The notes beneath the pieces were generated by a model. It was not told the origin of the DNA, did not search any database, and saw only the letters and a list, made by a program, of their open reading frames with translations. This document shows positions 12,074 through 26,345 of a stretch of 64,000 bases of DNA, one piece after another (position 1 is the first letter of the stretch; the number at the start of each line of letters is the position of its first letter). The position numbers and the translations under genes are program-made. The stretch is from the NCBI GenBank assembly GCA_013399875.1, contig VXAZ01003887.1, forward strand, positions 1,159,855 to 1,223,854. Reading direction: 5' to 3'. The DNA comes from Gymnorhina tibicen. Its lineage: Eukaryota; Chordata; Aves; Passeriformes; Artamidae.

Positions 12074-15071
12074 CATTTAAGACCAAATAAACCATACCCT
12101 ATATTGTCCCATACTGGTGTTTTTCTAAGCACTTATTTCCTTCTCACTGCTATCTCAAAATACATTTGTGTCCACCAGGCCTTGAGAACCGAGTACCTCC
12201 TTCAGTCTAGCAAGCGCAGGACATGCCCAGTGGGAAAGACCTGATGCATTTCCCTTAGCCTTAGTGACCCTTGAGGAAATGTCTCCAGTCCCCCTGCCTC
12301 CCTCAGCCACTATAGTTCTGCAGGAAAAGGTGGCTTCTGGGTACTTTCATTACAAGACGAGTCTTCAGCAGGACTTCACCCAAATATTCCAACTGTTGGA
12401 ACAACCATGTCACAATCCACAACAAGAACACAGCAAGGGAAGGCCTGGGGAGGTGAACATAAATTCCCCACTGGTTTCAGGATCCAGAAAGCAAAGGGGG
12501 AAATATCAGATAAACATGAAAACAACAGTGAGCAGGGTATTTCAGGGATTTGAAGAAAAAAAAATTGCTGCTAATGATGAGAAAAGGGTCAGACATGTGA
12601 CACTGCCAGTGAAAGCACTGTATATAGTGTAAGAGCCAAATGCAGTCTAAAACCAAAATAAGAGCAGAAAAGGTGAACAAAACATCCAGCAGCTAAAATA
12701 GCTGTGTGCTAATAACACAGGCAGACTGCCATAATGGAAAAGGAACTCAAAGCACTAGTGCTGTTACAGGAAAATTCACAAACAGGGTGGAACAGCAATT
12801 ATTAGTGAAACAGGTGTCAAAAGGTCTGTGCTTTTAAAAGAAAAGAAATACGGGTTTTTTATGGTAGGATACTGTTACGCAATACAGAAAGAGCAGACTT
12901 TGGAAACAGAATTAAAAAGAAAATGTTTGGAAATGCTGTGGACAGATGGTCAAAGAAGATTTCTAAGAGAGAGACTCTGGGTCTGCTCTTGACTTCTTAC
13001 ACCAGATATAGATCTGGATAGAGCTCTGCATCATTAAAGAAATGGGAATTACGTCAACAAGGGAGACTAACTTCACAGTACAGATTGGAGAACAAATGCT
13101 ATTAACCATGGTAAGACCAGTTATTCCTGGACGTGACAGCTGACAAGTTTCTTTATCCGTGTTGCTGAATGAACAAGAATAGATTCTATTCTGCTCTTTA
13201 TCTTAAATAAAGAAGATGACTTTGGAACAGGGGACCATGAAGTGATTCAGTTTAGACTAAGTGGGAAGGATAACAGCAAGCCTAATTTTGTTTAAGATCT
13301 ATTATTTTGAAAGAACAAGTTCTGATGAACTAAATGCTTCCTGTGGAACCTCTGCAAAACAGACTGGATTGAGGAACTCTAGACCCCAGGTTGGGGAAAG
13401 CTGCAGTTTCTGCAAGTCACTGCACCAAGGCCTAGATCAAACCTGTATCTGGAGAAAAGCAGAGAAGATGCACTCTTTGAAAATAAGAACACAAAACCTT
13501 AAAAAAACTGAACCAACACGGAAACTGACTTTAGGACAGAAAGCAGAGAGCTTGGCTTGCTCAGTTAAGCAAAACAAAGGCGGAGAGGAAGTACGACTAT
13601 CAATATGAGGTAACCATGGGATACTGGGGTAAAAAGCAAGGTAGAAGAACTAACAAGTTTAAAGACAATTTCAGTAAAGCAACACTGGCTAAAGACAAAA
13701 CTGGCAACCAGAACACTTCTAGAAAACTCTTCTAACAGGAGCTGAAACAAAGCAAAAAGTCTGCATGTAAATTTTCAGAAGTAGTTAGAGAGTGTTGCTG
13801 CTCACAATGTGACCCAGGGGAAGGGACTCTTCAGAAGCTACCTTCCAAACTGCTTCTCTAGGGCAGGTAAGCTCTCCGCAAAGCTCTATGACAGAGAGGG
13901 AAAGAGCACAAAACACAGTCATGAAGAAACTATGCCAGTAAAAGTCTATCTGCACAAAGGCTTATCTACATAAACCTGCAGAAGCACCAGGATGATGTCT
14001 GACATTCTAGGACCAGACCTCGTACCACTTCGTGTCAAAGGTGACTTGCAATAAGCTTAGGGGCTGTGCTATGGGCACACAGAATCCATGTCTATCAGCT
14101 TCCAGCATGCTCTGTGCCTTGAGCTGCTCAACTCAGGTAGGATGCCTGAAGATCAGTGGCTGCCTGCACATGGAGGAGACAACTGCTGAGCTGGAGCCTC
14201 ATACCAATGCAGAATGGTGATGTGAGCCCACAGTGCGTGTCATATGCTGCCAGCCTGAGCCCTGGCAGCAGCCTTAAGCATGTAAAGCAGACTCTTGGTG
14301 CAATGAAGAGGAGTTGGCCAGGAGCTACTCCAGTAGCACTGGAACCATGGCACTTAGGAAGAAAAGTCAGTGGGCAAGCTCTGTGAGATCTGGCTTGCAA
14401 GTGGTGTCACCTCTCCTGTGGCACTCCATGCCTACTCCATTCCTGTTCAAACTCTCACCTTTCCTCTTCTGCTTTCCTCTTTAAGACAGCGGAGCAGATC
14501 CAGGCAGGAAGGTGCAGAGAGGTGCCAGTAGGCAGAGCCTTGTACATGGGCGACTGGGAGAACCAGAGAGAAAGGATGCAAGCCCATAGCTTAGGGAGGT
14601 CTATGCACAGGGACTTCTCTGTGAACCTAGGAAAGGCTGGGAAAATTGGCTGCAAGCCCAACAGTTCCCATTTTGGTGTATGCTGGACAATCCCGGGTTT
14701 CAAGGTGTGGATGAAGGCAGGACAGCTAGAATTGTCACCAGACGTATGTTAAAAAAAGCCAAGATAAGCATGACTAGCAGGTAGACAGGAAGGCATGCAG
14801 TCTGCTGGGGCTCTACTCTGTGCCATAGAGCCATACAGCCTGCCCAGGCATGTCCTCCAATTCCAGATTAGGTGGCTTTTCCCCAGGAGGACAGTGGATA
14901 AATGAAGGTGTGTTAGTGCTAATTCTCAAGTAAAGTCACTCCTGAGAGATTACTTTGTGTTTGTAGTTACGTACAAGTCAAGCAGGCATATTACAAATGA
15001 AGAAAAACCAAAGTCTGTACCATTTACTTCCCTTCTTCCTAAGACTGAGACCAACAAACAGTCATTAGTAT

Positions 15072-15091
15072 AATCAATCAATCAATCAATC
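15072..15091. repeat. AATC microsatellite, five units
   Basis: Five perfect AATC units are followed by the degenerate AAC AAATC. Confidence 0.9.
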
Positions 15092-18000
15092 AACAAATCA
15101 AATAACTAGTTTTGAAAACCTGTTATTAAATACATTGGAAAACCCTGCTGGAGCAACTTTGTCTCCCTTGCTAACCTTTTGCAACTGTATCTCTATCAAA
15201 CACCAATGGGACTAGACACAAATTTACCCACATGGAAGCAGACGAACGTCTATTTTCCATCAGAGCACTGGACAATCATCATTTCGCATTACTGTGAGCC
15301 AGCCCCAAACAGTACATGGAGATCCTAAGGACTTCTCCAGGTCTTTGGATGACGACTGAGCACTCTCCACAGGGAGTGATGTTCAGCATGGCTGGAACAA
15401 GATGCTCTTCTGCTTCTCTAAGGGCAATCAACGGAGGAAGACAACAACACTGCCATCATCTGAAAAACTGGTTCCACTCTTCCTGCATTACTCCTTTTAA
15501 ACCCCTTTCATTTTCAAATAAAGGAAATGACAGAAGAGCAGCAATCTAGTATTTAGGGCCTTTTGACTTTTTTTGCCAGAGAGCTTCCCAAGCAGGCTGA
15601 CGGATGAGACTCAGGCCAATGGTAAGGCAGTGCAGGAAATATCAATGCCATTTTTGAAGAATTATTATCATGAAGTATGGAAACAAAAATAGGCTTTGAA
15701 GATCCTGACAGTCTCACTGCAGAGGTCAACAAGAGAACCCATGGAGTAGCAGAATTACTTTCAAATTACAACAGTCAATATTGTGAAACCACACTGGCCT
15801 GTTTTAGTGAAAGCTTCTGGTGAAAGCAACATGGTGAACACAGGATGAACACTGAAGAGACTTTACAGAGAAATTAGTCAGCCTTAGGCTGGGGCTTTAA
15901 CTTCGCTTAAATAGGACACATAAGAATAGGAATTATTTAAACGAATTGCAACACCATTTGTTTAGACTAAACATCGCTTCCTAATTATCAAAGTTTTTTT
16001 GTTTCTAACTTCCATACTTCATAGAAGATTTTGTAGAAGATATGCTGCAAACCTGAAAAAACCTATCAAACTTCTTTTCACTTATATTTTCGTTGAATTC
16101 AGTTGCATATGCATGTCAGATACTCCACTAAGCACTTTGCTAATGTTAATTTAGTACCATCTATGCTATATACTAGCAAACATGTAAGTTCAATATTGTC
16201 ATCACTGACATTTTTACTTAAGCATTTCAAAAGCAGAGGAAATATGAAATGTTATGAACTGAAATGTGGCGAGAGAGTAATTGATTTGAGAGTCTAAAGA
16301 GCAAGCACTAAGACGATTTTGTTGCTAAGTTGTATTTACAGGCCCCCTTGGATGCTTCTAACTTGCCAAACTATCATGCATCTCCTTTCTAGCCAAAATG
16401 GGTGAAATAACTTTTTACTATTATCTATTACATTTTGATTAATTTAATTAAAATTAAGGAGACACACAGGATTCCACTTCTGCCAACCTCTGACTTGCTC
16501 TGAATGATCGTGTTCACACTCCATGAATTCTAAACGGCCACTAGCTGACAGGTAAGGTTACAAAGGAGTAAGACATGGGCAGAACACAAGCAGAATTCTT
16601 TTGCAGACTCTTTCAGCTCATCAGCTGAAAGGTGTAAAGAGTATTTACTGCACAAAACGGAGTGGGTAAGCTAAGAGGCTCTCATCCCCTTCTCCTTATG
16701 CTGAAGATACCCAATTGATCATGTTTACAAGCCATGCCTAAAATGAATTGTGGGACATTAAGAAAAAATTTAAAAAATAGATTAAATTAAGCTTTATCCA
16801 GAAAGTAGTGAGAGCTGTCTCTGTAATCCAGGAAAACACTTATATGTATATTTAAGCCAGAGAATGAGTAGCATCCATGGAAGAGGATCCTGCATCCTGA
16901 AGGGCTCAGCCCCAGGCTAGAACAGCTGGGCACCCTAGCTATAGCTCAGGACAGTTCCATAAAGGACTAGTGCTTTCATTAACAAGAATCCTAAGTGTGT
17001 TCTGCACAATTCTCATGGGCACACAACAAGGCCAGAGAAGAAAACATATTTTAAATGGTGCTAGATGCAATTTCCTTGCAGCCCACCAAACACAGCTCCT
17101 GATACCAGGCAGCCGTGTCTCTGGTGGGAAGGAACAGTACTTGCTCCCGCCAAGTGGGTGGCAAGGCAAAAGTTGCCATGAAGAAACAGGGAGCTTTCTT
17201 TTATTAAGTATTCAGTCATCTTGTCAACTTTGTGTTTACAACCAAATAGAAAAAAAGCCCCCCATTTCCTTTTGTACTCCAAAATTTCAACAAATTCTAG
17301 TGAGAGTTGGTTTACTGATTTAAGTAGCAGTTTCTGCAATCTTGTCAGTGCAGCACAAAGGCACCTCTCTGGCCTTTCATAAAGTTCTACTTCATATATG
17401 TACAGCACACAGTTCACACTACGTCTGCCAGTGCAAAATCAACTTACTGCCATGATCTGTGCATCAGATCTGAGTGTCTATTGAGAGCAAAACATGGGCT
17501 GTCTGGGCAAACGAATCTTAATAATATTGGGTAATCAGATCGATTATAACAAAACAAACCAGAGAGAACACATTTGCCTTGCCCCCTTCCCATCTCTGTG
17601 CACTCATCTTTAATGAGTGCCTGCCCTCTCCTGGGACACATGGACCCACTACCCCTCTGTACAGAGGCCCTCCCAATGCACCTATCCTCCGTGGCACGAA
17701 AGGTGAAAAGTTGCTAAGCTTCCCAGTGTGCCTGTTGAAGATTTCCCTTCCTACTCCACATCTCCCTGCTTCTCTCCTTCCTGTCTCCAGCAGGGTACAG
17801 GGAAATCTCACAGGATAAGGGGGGCAAACCTCCAGAAAAGCAAATGCAAAAAGAAAAAACTTTCGATTTATTTTTCATTTTAGTGCCATCATTTACAGCA
17901 AACAGCTGTCTTGCACACAGTCAGGAACAGAACTGAAAACATTATAGGGATCCTTTTCCCCTTTCAAATACCTGATGCCCTGATTCAGAAACAATTATTC

Positions 18001-21000
18001 ATAAATCTGGTACAACATTTCATCCAGTACAACCAACATGCTAATAGCACATACTATAGAATTGTAAGGCTTTTGTTATAAAAGCCACAAATAATATTCC
18101 TTTAGGAATATATCAATGAAGATGTTTCTCTTTTATGCAAAATTGTCAGTGAAATTCCAGCAAAGTTACAGATCCGACAGTTACAGGACTCTTTAGAGTA
18201 GAAAAAGAAGTGCTACATTGTACAACTACAGTACAATTATGGAAAACAGTGTAAAGCCTTAAAATGGCTGGGGAGAAGTCATCAGTCACTTGTTTCAAAG
18301 AAGACTTACAGTGGTAATTATGCCTGATTAAAAATCAATGTTGCTAGAACTGATATTGGCTGGAAAGAGCCTGGAATGGAATTCATAAACCTGCAAATTC
18401 TTAGTGCTGGGTATGCAGTGAGCTACGTTTTTCTTTAACAGAGATGAAGGTAAGCAGCTCCCTTCCTTTTATTTTCAAGGCAAAGTATCAGAGAACATGT
18501 TTGAGGTTGGTTTTCACGTCACTAGTGGGTATTTTAATAGAAGTGTGAGGATGTATTTGCAATGTAACAAAGAGCTTATTTATAAAGTTAGTTTTAGAAG
18601 TGGGAAAACTTTATTTTCTACTCATGTCAGCCAGCAACATCAAACCTGATCTGGCCCTCAATCATGATAATGCAGCACAGCTTGCTTAGGCTTTTTACTG
18701 ATGGGACTGCTTTGAGATTGCTAGAAAGGATGCTGATGAGTATTAACTATGATGTTTGTCATTTTGTACCTCTGGGTAATAATCCTACAGCTCTATCATT
18801 ATTATGGCAGACTGCCTCTCAAGAATTTAAACATAGAAATTCTCTCTATTCTTTCAAAACTTTCAGATTAAGTAGTTTGACAAGGGTGTATGTGTACATC
18901 AAAGAAAAAGAGACATGCATGTAAGTACAAGGTACTGGAGAAAAAGCACAAAAGGCAGAGAAGTGAATTTTGCAAAATCTGTGATAACACTCTGGCTGAG
19001 CAAGTCTACATGAACTCCTCCTTCCATGGTTCTTAAAGCCAAGCCTACATGGCAAATACTGAAGGACATCACAGCTTTTCAGAGGCAAAACTGGAGGAAA
19101 TCTCTCGGAAAGCTTTGACTATTTGGACAACTATTTCAGTTTTCCAGGATGGAAACTTAACAGATATATTCGTAAGAGCCACTATAAAAAACAGCATAAA
19201 ATTTTCTTTTAAATCAACTGGGAGGTCCTGTCAGAGCGACAAATCCATTTTTTATTTTAAAGTCATATAAGTGTATATATTCCAGTCAGAGCAGCAGAGA
19301 GTCTAATTTCACTGTTACAGATGGATGGAGCAGGTACTTCTTGCTGGTGTAGCAACATGACATCCAGCAGCTCTGAAAAAATGATAAGCCCCCAGAGCAG
19401 AGGCAGAAGCAATGGTCTGACACAGAAAGGACATTTCTTAGTGCTCTCTCAACTTATCCACCACCAAACTTCTGACACCTGTTCACAGAAATCTGTATTT
19501 GCTATGATAGTCCAAAGCCCTGGTTGGGAAGAGCTGCAGGACTGCTTCCCATGATGGCTGATGCCACCATCTCCATGACATGAGATGCACAAATCTGACA
19601 TCAACACAGAGCCACCAGTTGACCAAATGCAAACGAAGCTCCTCCCTGACTCCACAGAGACATTTGGTCATCTCCCAGCTTGCTGATTTGCATCTGTTCT
19701 TCTCAAACCAACTCTTCCCCGTGCTTTATGAATGTGGCTAGGGAAGGGCAGCTGACTACAATCACCTCTGAATTTCACAAGCTGGCAAAACAGTGTTCCT
19801 TTAAGATACCCCAAGCATACCCACAGCTATTTCTACAAGTGGCTTGCCATTCTACCCCACAGAATGCAATCAAAAACACGTTTCTGGTCAAAACCTTTCA
19901 TAACATTTAAATACCATCCTCTCCAATTTTATTTGTATTTTCCTGTTCCTCATGGGCATATATCAGTTCTTTCAGCAGGCTTTCTCCCTTTTTCCATGGA
20001 GATAAGATGTAGTGTCTGCCCATTGCTGTGGTACCAGAGCTCCTCACACTGGACAGACACATCAATATGCCCTGTCCAAGACTTCCCCGAAGGCTGGGAC
20101 ATGGCTGGGGCCTGAGTTTCAGCAGGGTTGGAAACACAACCCTTCTGGGGCAGACAGCCATAGCTGAACACTGAAATACAATGCCTTAATAAGTAGGTCA
20201 GCCTGTTCCTATAAAAGCAACAGGTTTAACGCCAACCGTGCCTGCCAGTGGGAGTAGGAAGCGGCTGCAGTTTCCCCCTGTTTCTCACATTCAGCCCTTC
20301 TGAAGCCACGACACTCCTCTGCTGTTACCCTCCTGGCAGCAGGGCTGGGCTTGTGGGGTACCTGCTGTACCTTGGCCCACAGCAACTCCACCTCTACAGG
20401 GCTGCAGTCCAGACTGTTGAAACATTGCAACAGAAAGCAAATTCCAAGAAAACAAATGCTATCACTAGGCAATTGAAATGCAGTTGGTAGCAACAAACAA
20501 ATCCTCTGCAATGAGGATCTGGGGCTCTGTTCTTGCCAACAGGTTCAACAGGTTTTGAATATTAAGTCATCCTGAGGTTTATTTAAGGGAAACACCACAA
20601 AGATCTTGTCACCTGAGGTTTCACATTGTGCCCCCTTTAATGCAGCCCACCACCCTCCTCCCTTTTCTCTCCCTTTGGCAAGAAAGTATTTTCACCCCCT
20701 TTAAATTAGAGAAGAAAACATTCCCCTCCTGTCCCACTGAAACTTCCCAGCATCCCAGCACACTGTGTGGTGCGGGGCAGCACCCTGCCTGCAGCGCAGT
20801 GGGAACACTTCTGTTTGCAGCAGTTTTAGTTGCACAATGAAGCAGATCCCAGAGTGACACATGGTGCCAAGGCAGCACGCTGCCCTTCAGAAGCACACCT
20901 GGGCTGTCTGCACTCCACAGGCGACCAACAGTCCTCTGGGATCCCACCCCAAACAGCTGGGGCTGAACCTTACCTGCATGGCTTCCTCACCTTATCACAG

Positions 21001-23840
21001 CTACCATGGAAAAGCTCTCCAGAACAGAAGGGTCATTGCTTGCAAAGGACACCGGTTCATTTCAATAAAGGCTATGATACACTCTTGTCACTTTCTTTAA
21101 GTATAGCAGCAGACAATGGCATTTACTGAAGACAGCACAAAAGACAAGAAAGTTCATTCAAACGTTTCTTGTCTCAGTGAAGCAGCTCACTAGGATGCCT
21201 CTGCAAATGGATCTCCATGAATCAGCCCAACATTGCACTGAGTTGATTTCAAGACTACAACACAATGCCCAAATACCATCTGCTCCTCCCATGAGCTTGG
21301 TCTTGAAAGTCTTTAGCTTTTGTAAACAACTGCTGGTCCATTTTATTTTGAGATGCTGCACAATGTAGCAGAACACACTTACAAGCTGACTATAATCAAA
21401 AGCTTTATAGTCTGCTAAACTTGTTTTAAATAAAACATAAATACCAAAAACTACACACTGTACTTTTCATCTATTTTCATGCAAACTCAGTTCTCTCTGC
21501 TTGTAGCATTTTCTGTTTATAGCAGTGTGGCTTTAAACCACAGAATAAATAGTATTATTTTCTGTTCCCATTTAGCTCTAATCCAGAAACACACATTGTA
21601 TTTAATTATTGTTTTGGTAGAGTCCACCTATGCAGACAGGCTGTGCTTACATGAATCAACTGCTCTCTCTGGTTTCAGAGGCCCTGAAGAGGTTAAAAAA
21701 ACATAAGGGCACTTATGTCAACCCCTCCTTCCTTTCCCCTGCATGTCATCACACTGAAAGGGTTTAAAAGTAAAAAATTCCTTCCACATCATATAATCCT
21801 GGCATCTGCTGTGTAGCAAATCAAGCTCGCTCATTTTGCTCTGTTGTTCCCAAAAGTAACTGTACTGATTTGGGTCTAGAACTCCATTTTTCACTTCCTG
21901 AAGTTTCCTTAAGCACGTTAGAAAATGCAGTAAATACAGCTAGTAAATACAAAGCAATCTTCTCTGTCTAAGTGCAATTCTGATTACATTACTTAAGAAA
22001 TATAATTTCCTGAGGCTTTTTACTACCTTACTTTACAATACACATGATATGGTATCAATCTACCAACTTCCTTCTGCTGCCCCTGTCTTCAGAAGCCCAC
22101 AGCTCACCCATGACATTTTGTAGTTCAAATATGAAGCCATTACCAAGATTAAACCACAGAAGGAATCCAGTTTAGAGAGTGAGTAGGTCACTGTGGTCAT
22201 GTTTATTATTTAATAACAGTGGGAATAATTCATATCACAGCAACAATTCTCTACCACTCCATTTATCAGTTTCAAAGTAAAGTACATCAGACCTCCAGGC
22301 AGTGATGGGAAGGCTCAACCCATCTGGACACTGTTAAACCCTGGATCCCTATTCAAGGATGAACCGTGTAGTAAGATATATGGGAACAATCATTCTTCAC
22401 CAGTTATCTAGGTCTACCAAAGACCAACAGGACTAGACATAAACCTGTGCCAGAAAAACCTTGGGAGTAGCACAGCCTCAAATTCACATCCTATTTCCAA
22501 GCAGACACTGTGGTTTCAGGTAATGTGTTTCATCCTCCCTTCCAAATGGATGATGCCTAAGTCTTCTCCTTTGCATAGGCTGCCTGGCTGGTGTTCTCAC
22601 TCTGCAAGCTTTCTGAGGTAAAGACTGCCTCTTACTACTTGTGTCTTGGCTGACAATAACTGGCCTGAACTCTACAATTTCTCAAGATTTTTTAAATGCG
22701 ATTGAATATGAAACCTTATGTCCCCACTAACTATCCTGTTTTGGATATACCTTCTTTGCAACACAGGACAGTGTCTCGGTCATTAAGCTAACACAGTCAT
22801 TAATTTTCTTCTTTAACATGCTTTCCTTCACACCCTTGCTATTTGTTAATGTGATTTTCAATACTTATTGAAGGTGCAATGAAACAGAAACAGAAAGGAA
22901 GAGATAACACTAGAACTGAAATTTTTATCACAAGTATTCTTACACATCTCACAGCTGAGGCATTTTACTTTCAGCTTGTTTCTTCCTACATGCCTTTAAC
23001 CTGCAGCCTAAATAACTGATGAACTCCTGAATGGGTTTCCAAATCCTTCCAAGAGGGCCAAGGTTTTTGCCTTTTTGTTTGGCTAATATTTTCACATCTA
23101 TTTGCCTTGCTGCCACTACAGCTAAAACACCACATAAGTGATTTGGGTTCATTGAATAAATTCGAAATTGGGAGCCTGCCTATTTTGTTTGCTTTAGGGC
23201 AAGAGGAGGAAGAGAACAGCAGCTTTGTAAGTGAAGTTGCCCAATATTCTTCTCTCAGTTACGGCTGTGAAAAGATATAGAAATGCAAAGTACTCTTTAT
23301 AGACAGCATCACTTCATGCTGATCCAACTTGTTTCCATTCACTTTAATTTGATTCTGCCTCTAGAAGTGGTATAACTTTGATACCTACTATGGTTTTTTA
23401 CATTCAGACAGATTGTTTTCAACTCAGCAGGGCAAACTAATGTAAGTAAGTTCCATTTAGTTTTGAGTGTTTGCTTAAAATGGGGAGTGGGAACTCACAA
23501 GAACAAACCCTGAGGCTGTAACCAGCTCCCTAGGTACCCAATGCCATCTTCTAACTTGTATCATGTGATCAATTTCCAGTGCTGACATTGTTTAATACTT
23601 TGAGGACTTTTCCACTAAGGTGGAAAAGCTACCTTAAATGGTCTAATAAGCCCCCACAAAATTATTTTTTAATAACTGCTTGCCAAGGATGTACTAATGC
23701 ATAATAATTTTGCAGTGTACCTGCAGCAGGCAGTCAGGCTTACGGTAGTTCAGCTGCAGTCTGAAATAGACAGTGCTTTGAAGCACAATTTTGCTGCTCC
23801 ACGCCATTATGGCAGCAATTTGAAGACTTCTTAGACAATG

Positions 23841-23945
23841 TAAAAACACCAAACAAAACTAACACAAAAAATTCCCAACAAAACCAGCAAAACAACCCCA
23901 ACCTCAAACCAACCAACCAACCAATCAAAACAACCCAAAAGAACC
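23841..23945. repeat. A/C-rich low-complexity tract
   Basis: About 100 bp is made almost entirely of A and C, with four CCAA units near 23911-23925. It is T/G-rich on the FOXN3 sense strand. No retrogene body is recognisable beside it, so it does not look like a retrocopy tail. Confidence 0.7.
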
Positions 23946-26179
23946 CACTGGAACCAACACGTTCTTTAATAAAATAAATGCATTTTGAAACTTTCAAAAT
24001 TCATTCAGCTTCTTCCCAGGCTGGCTCTGGCAATGCAACAAGTACAACACAAACGCACATCATGGCAAGAGGCCAAAGTAACATCACAGCTAGGAATCCC
24101 TTTTCTTTGGAAGTCCACCCAATTGCATGACTAAGTTTCGTAATTTCTTAAATTGGTTTTTAAACCCAAACAATTCCCACATCTTCACTCAAAGGGAACT
24201 CTCTCTTAAAAAATCCTGCATGGAACAGAATCCAAGAGCAAGGGACACATAAAAGCTTAACTCACTTGTCTTCTTGAGCAGAGATGGGGCGTCTCCCCTT
24301 ACAGCTGTTCCCTAAGCACCGCTGGCATTGGCAGAAAACTGAATTTAGCAACATCACGATGGGATGCAAAACCCCACAGTCACTAACACTTAACTATCAG
24401 AAAGCTCCTAATCGTGCCTTATTAATCCAGTCTTTACTTAATATATCCTTGAAAACAGTTGCTGCGCATATAAGATTAAAAATTATTTGAAACAAAAAAA
24501 ACATTGTTGAGATTATTGTTATGAGGGTGAGGATGGAAGAACGGAAGAAAGGGAGCGGAGATGTGAAGATGTATGAGAAAAGAACCAAAAAGATGCCATC
24601 TCAGAGACCTAAGAAATTCTGGGCAACTGGTCAGGCAAATACAAATATGTACAACTGACACGAGATTCGCAGACATCAAGGGGGGATGGAAATTTGCTCC
24701 TTTGTAAGCTGAAGATAGAAAGCCAACCAAAAAGACACGAACAGACCTCCAAAGAGTTGACCCAACTCTAGTTTCTTGTGTTGATTACAGGCCTGTAGAA
24801 ACACTTCTGCCCCCGGCACTTCCCATACAAAAGTTGTCACGTTACACAAACACTACAAATGATTAAAAATTACATGAAATTTTACAAAATTACATGATAT
24901 GCCTCTGCTTCTATTGCCAGCCCCGAAGTGTTTGGCACACTGTTAAGCTATCAAGTTTTGTACTCTGTGCCAGTCACTCCCCAAGGTGTTTATGTGAAGC
25001 ACTCAGGCAAACTGAACAGAACATCTGTATTCTATTTGCTAATGAGCAATCATCATTTCTACAATTCTCCAGCCAGGGATTTTGCTGTTTGGAATACTAA
25101 TGCCATTTGAAAAAAACTAAAAGAAATAAAATATGTTCTGCTCATTAGTACTAGAGTTACTAAAATACTTCTGCACTACTCACAGTGCAACCAGCCTTCT
25201 ATTTCCATTGCTTTCCCGTATTTTTATGAAATTAGAGCTTTCCGAAATAGAAACTTTAATGATATATACCTAATGTATTTTCTGAATTAGTGTCATTTAC
25301 TATGCATCTCTTGCTTTAATTACATTTTATCCACACAGAGGCAGGGATTTAAAATAAAATATTATAAAAGCTTTTCAAACAAACCCCACTGAAGATTCCC
25401 TTCATTGTTTGCTTTATATATCGTGGCAGCACCCAGAGAAAGTGAAATGAGGTAAAAAACTTACAATAATACAGGTGATGGTCTACAAACTTGATGGTAT
25501 AACATTCCTATGTGCGCAGAGAGAGTGAGAGAAAATAACAGCTTTGAAACTCAGGACATGTTTTGTCTGTAGATGGAAGCGGCTATCAGTTTCCCTTCCT
25601 ACCAATGCATATGTGGATCATGTGTGAAGCAGGCCTTTCTGATGGAAAGGCCACATCACAAAAACAGCAACATGCAAGGGAGTGCTCCCTGCTGCTGCCC
25701 CTCACTGCAGTACTTGGGCATTTCAGACATGAACCTCCCTTATCTTCCTGTGCATCAGAAATGCTGCTGAAGTCACTGAAGTTGAAGAGCAGCAAATGAG
25801 TTCAGAAAGGAATACTGAAGTCGACAAGCTCAATTAAAGTGGCTTATATAAGAACTGTCTTTATACTTGCTCATGGAGTACTGAAATGTAACTTACAAAG
25901 CAAGAGAACAACAATAAATACAGGATTTGATCGATCTAGCTAAGAAAGTCCAGTGTGGTACTTGTGCTCTGACGTGGGAACAGGTGATGGGAAAATATCC
26001 CTGCTAAGCAGAAGAAACACACTACTCCAGGAATGTATGTTTCTCCACATGAGAGCAGAGATGTATTTCAATATGCCATGATACCCTTTCAGGCTAAAAA
26101 TAAACACCCTCACCCTATAATCCCCAATCACATCAGGTAGGGTCAGTACATTTCAATCACCCATGAGATACTCAAAGGC

Positions 26180-26345
26180 AGCTCGGCTCCCCAGCAGGGA
26201 AAGATGTCTCTGCTGCTGTAGCCAATTCCCAGGGAAGACACAGCGACGGAGCAGTGGAGCGTTGCCTCGGCTGGGGAGGTCTTTTATTACCATGGCAACC
26301 GGCAGCAGTCTACCACCAGTGAGGACCGCAGCCGTCACCCCGGCA
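26180..26345. promoter_or_regulatory. Intronic CpG cluster with RFX X-box and CCAAT box
   Basis: Nine CpGs fall within about 160 bp (26184-26342), in surroundings with almost none. The cluster contains CCAAT at 26222-26226 and ATTACCATGGCAAC at 26286-26299. The latter differs from the palindromic X-box GTTGCCATGGCAAC at only two positions. X-box and CCAAT/Y-box pairs are bound by RFX factors and NF-Y in ciliary and MHC class II promoters. The element sits in the large FOXN3 intron about 27 kb upstream of the 65-nt exon's partner at 5761. It could be an enhancer or a small promoter. No convincing protein-coding start is attached to it. Confidence 0.45.
26286..26299 (+). promoter_or_regulatory. 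RFX X-box, near-perfect palindrome
   Basis: The sequence is ATTACCATGGCAAC, followed by CGG. It fits the RYYNYY-spacer-RRNRAC X-box pattern with an almost palindromic core around ATGG. It is embedded in a CpG cluster, which makes chance occurrence less likely than for an isolated match. Confidence 0.5.

Larger units (their letters stand above)
12074..26179. other. Intronic stretch without identifiable gene
   Basis: Mixed-composition intron. Slightly GC-richer patches occur around 14040-14720 and 20240-20960, where overlapping chance frames open on both strands. The AATC and A/C-rich repeats are the only clear repeats. A stretch at 24890-25110 has balanced, non-repetitive composition, with CTAATGAGCAATCATC-like homeobox half-sites, and may be a conserved element; this is a guess. 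Confidence 0.5.

Noticed and set aside
23841..23945. Tail of a retrocopied gene
   Set aside because: The tract is A/C mixed instead of pure poly(A), and no open or decayed gene body adjoins it on either side.
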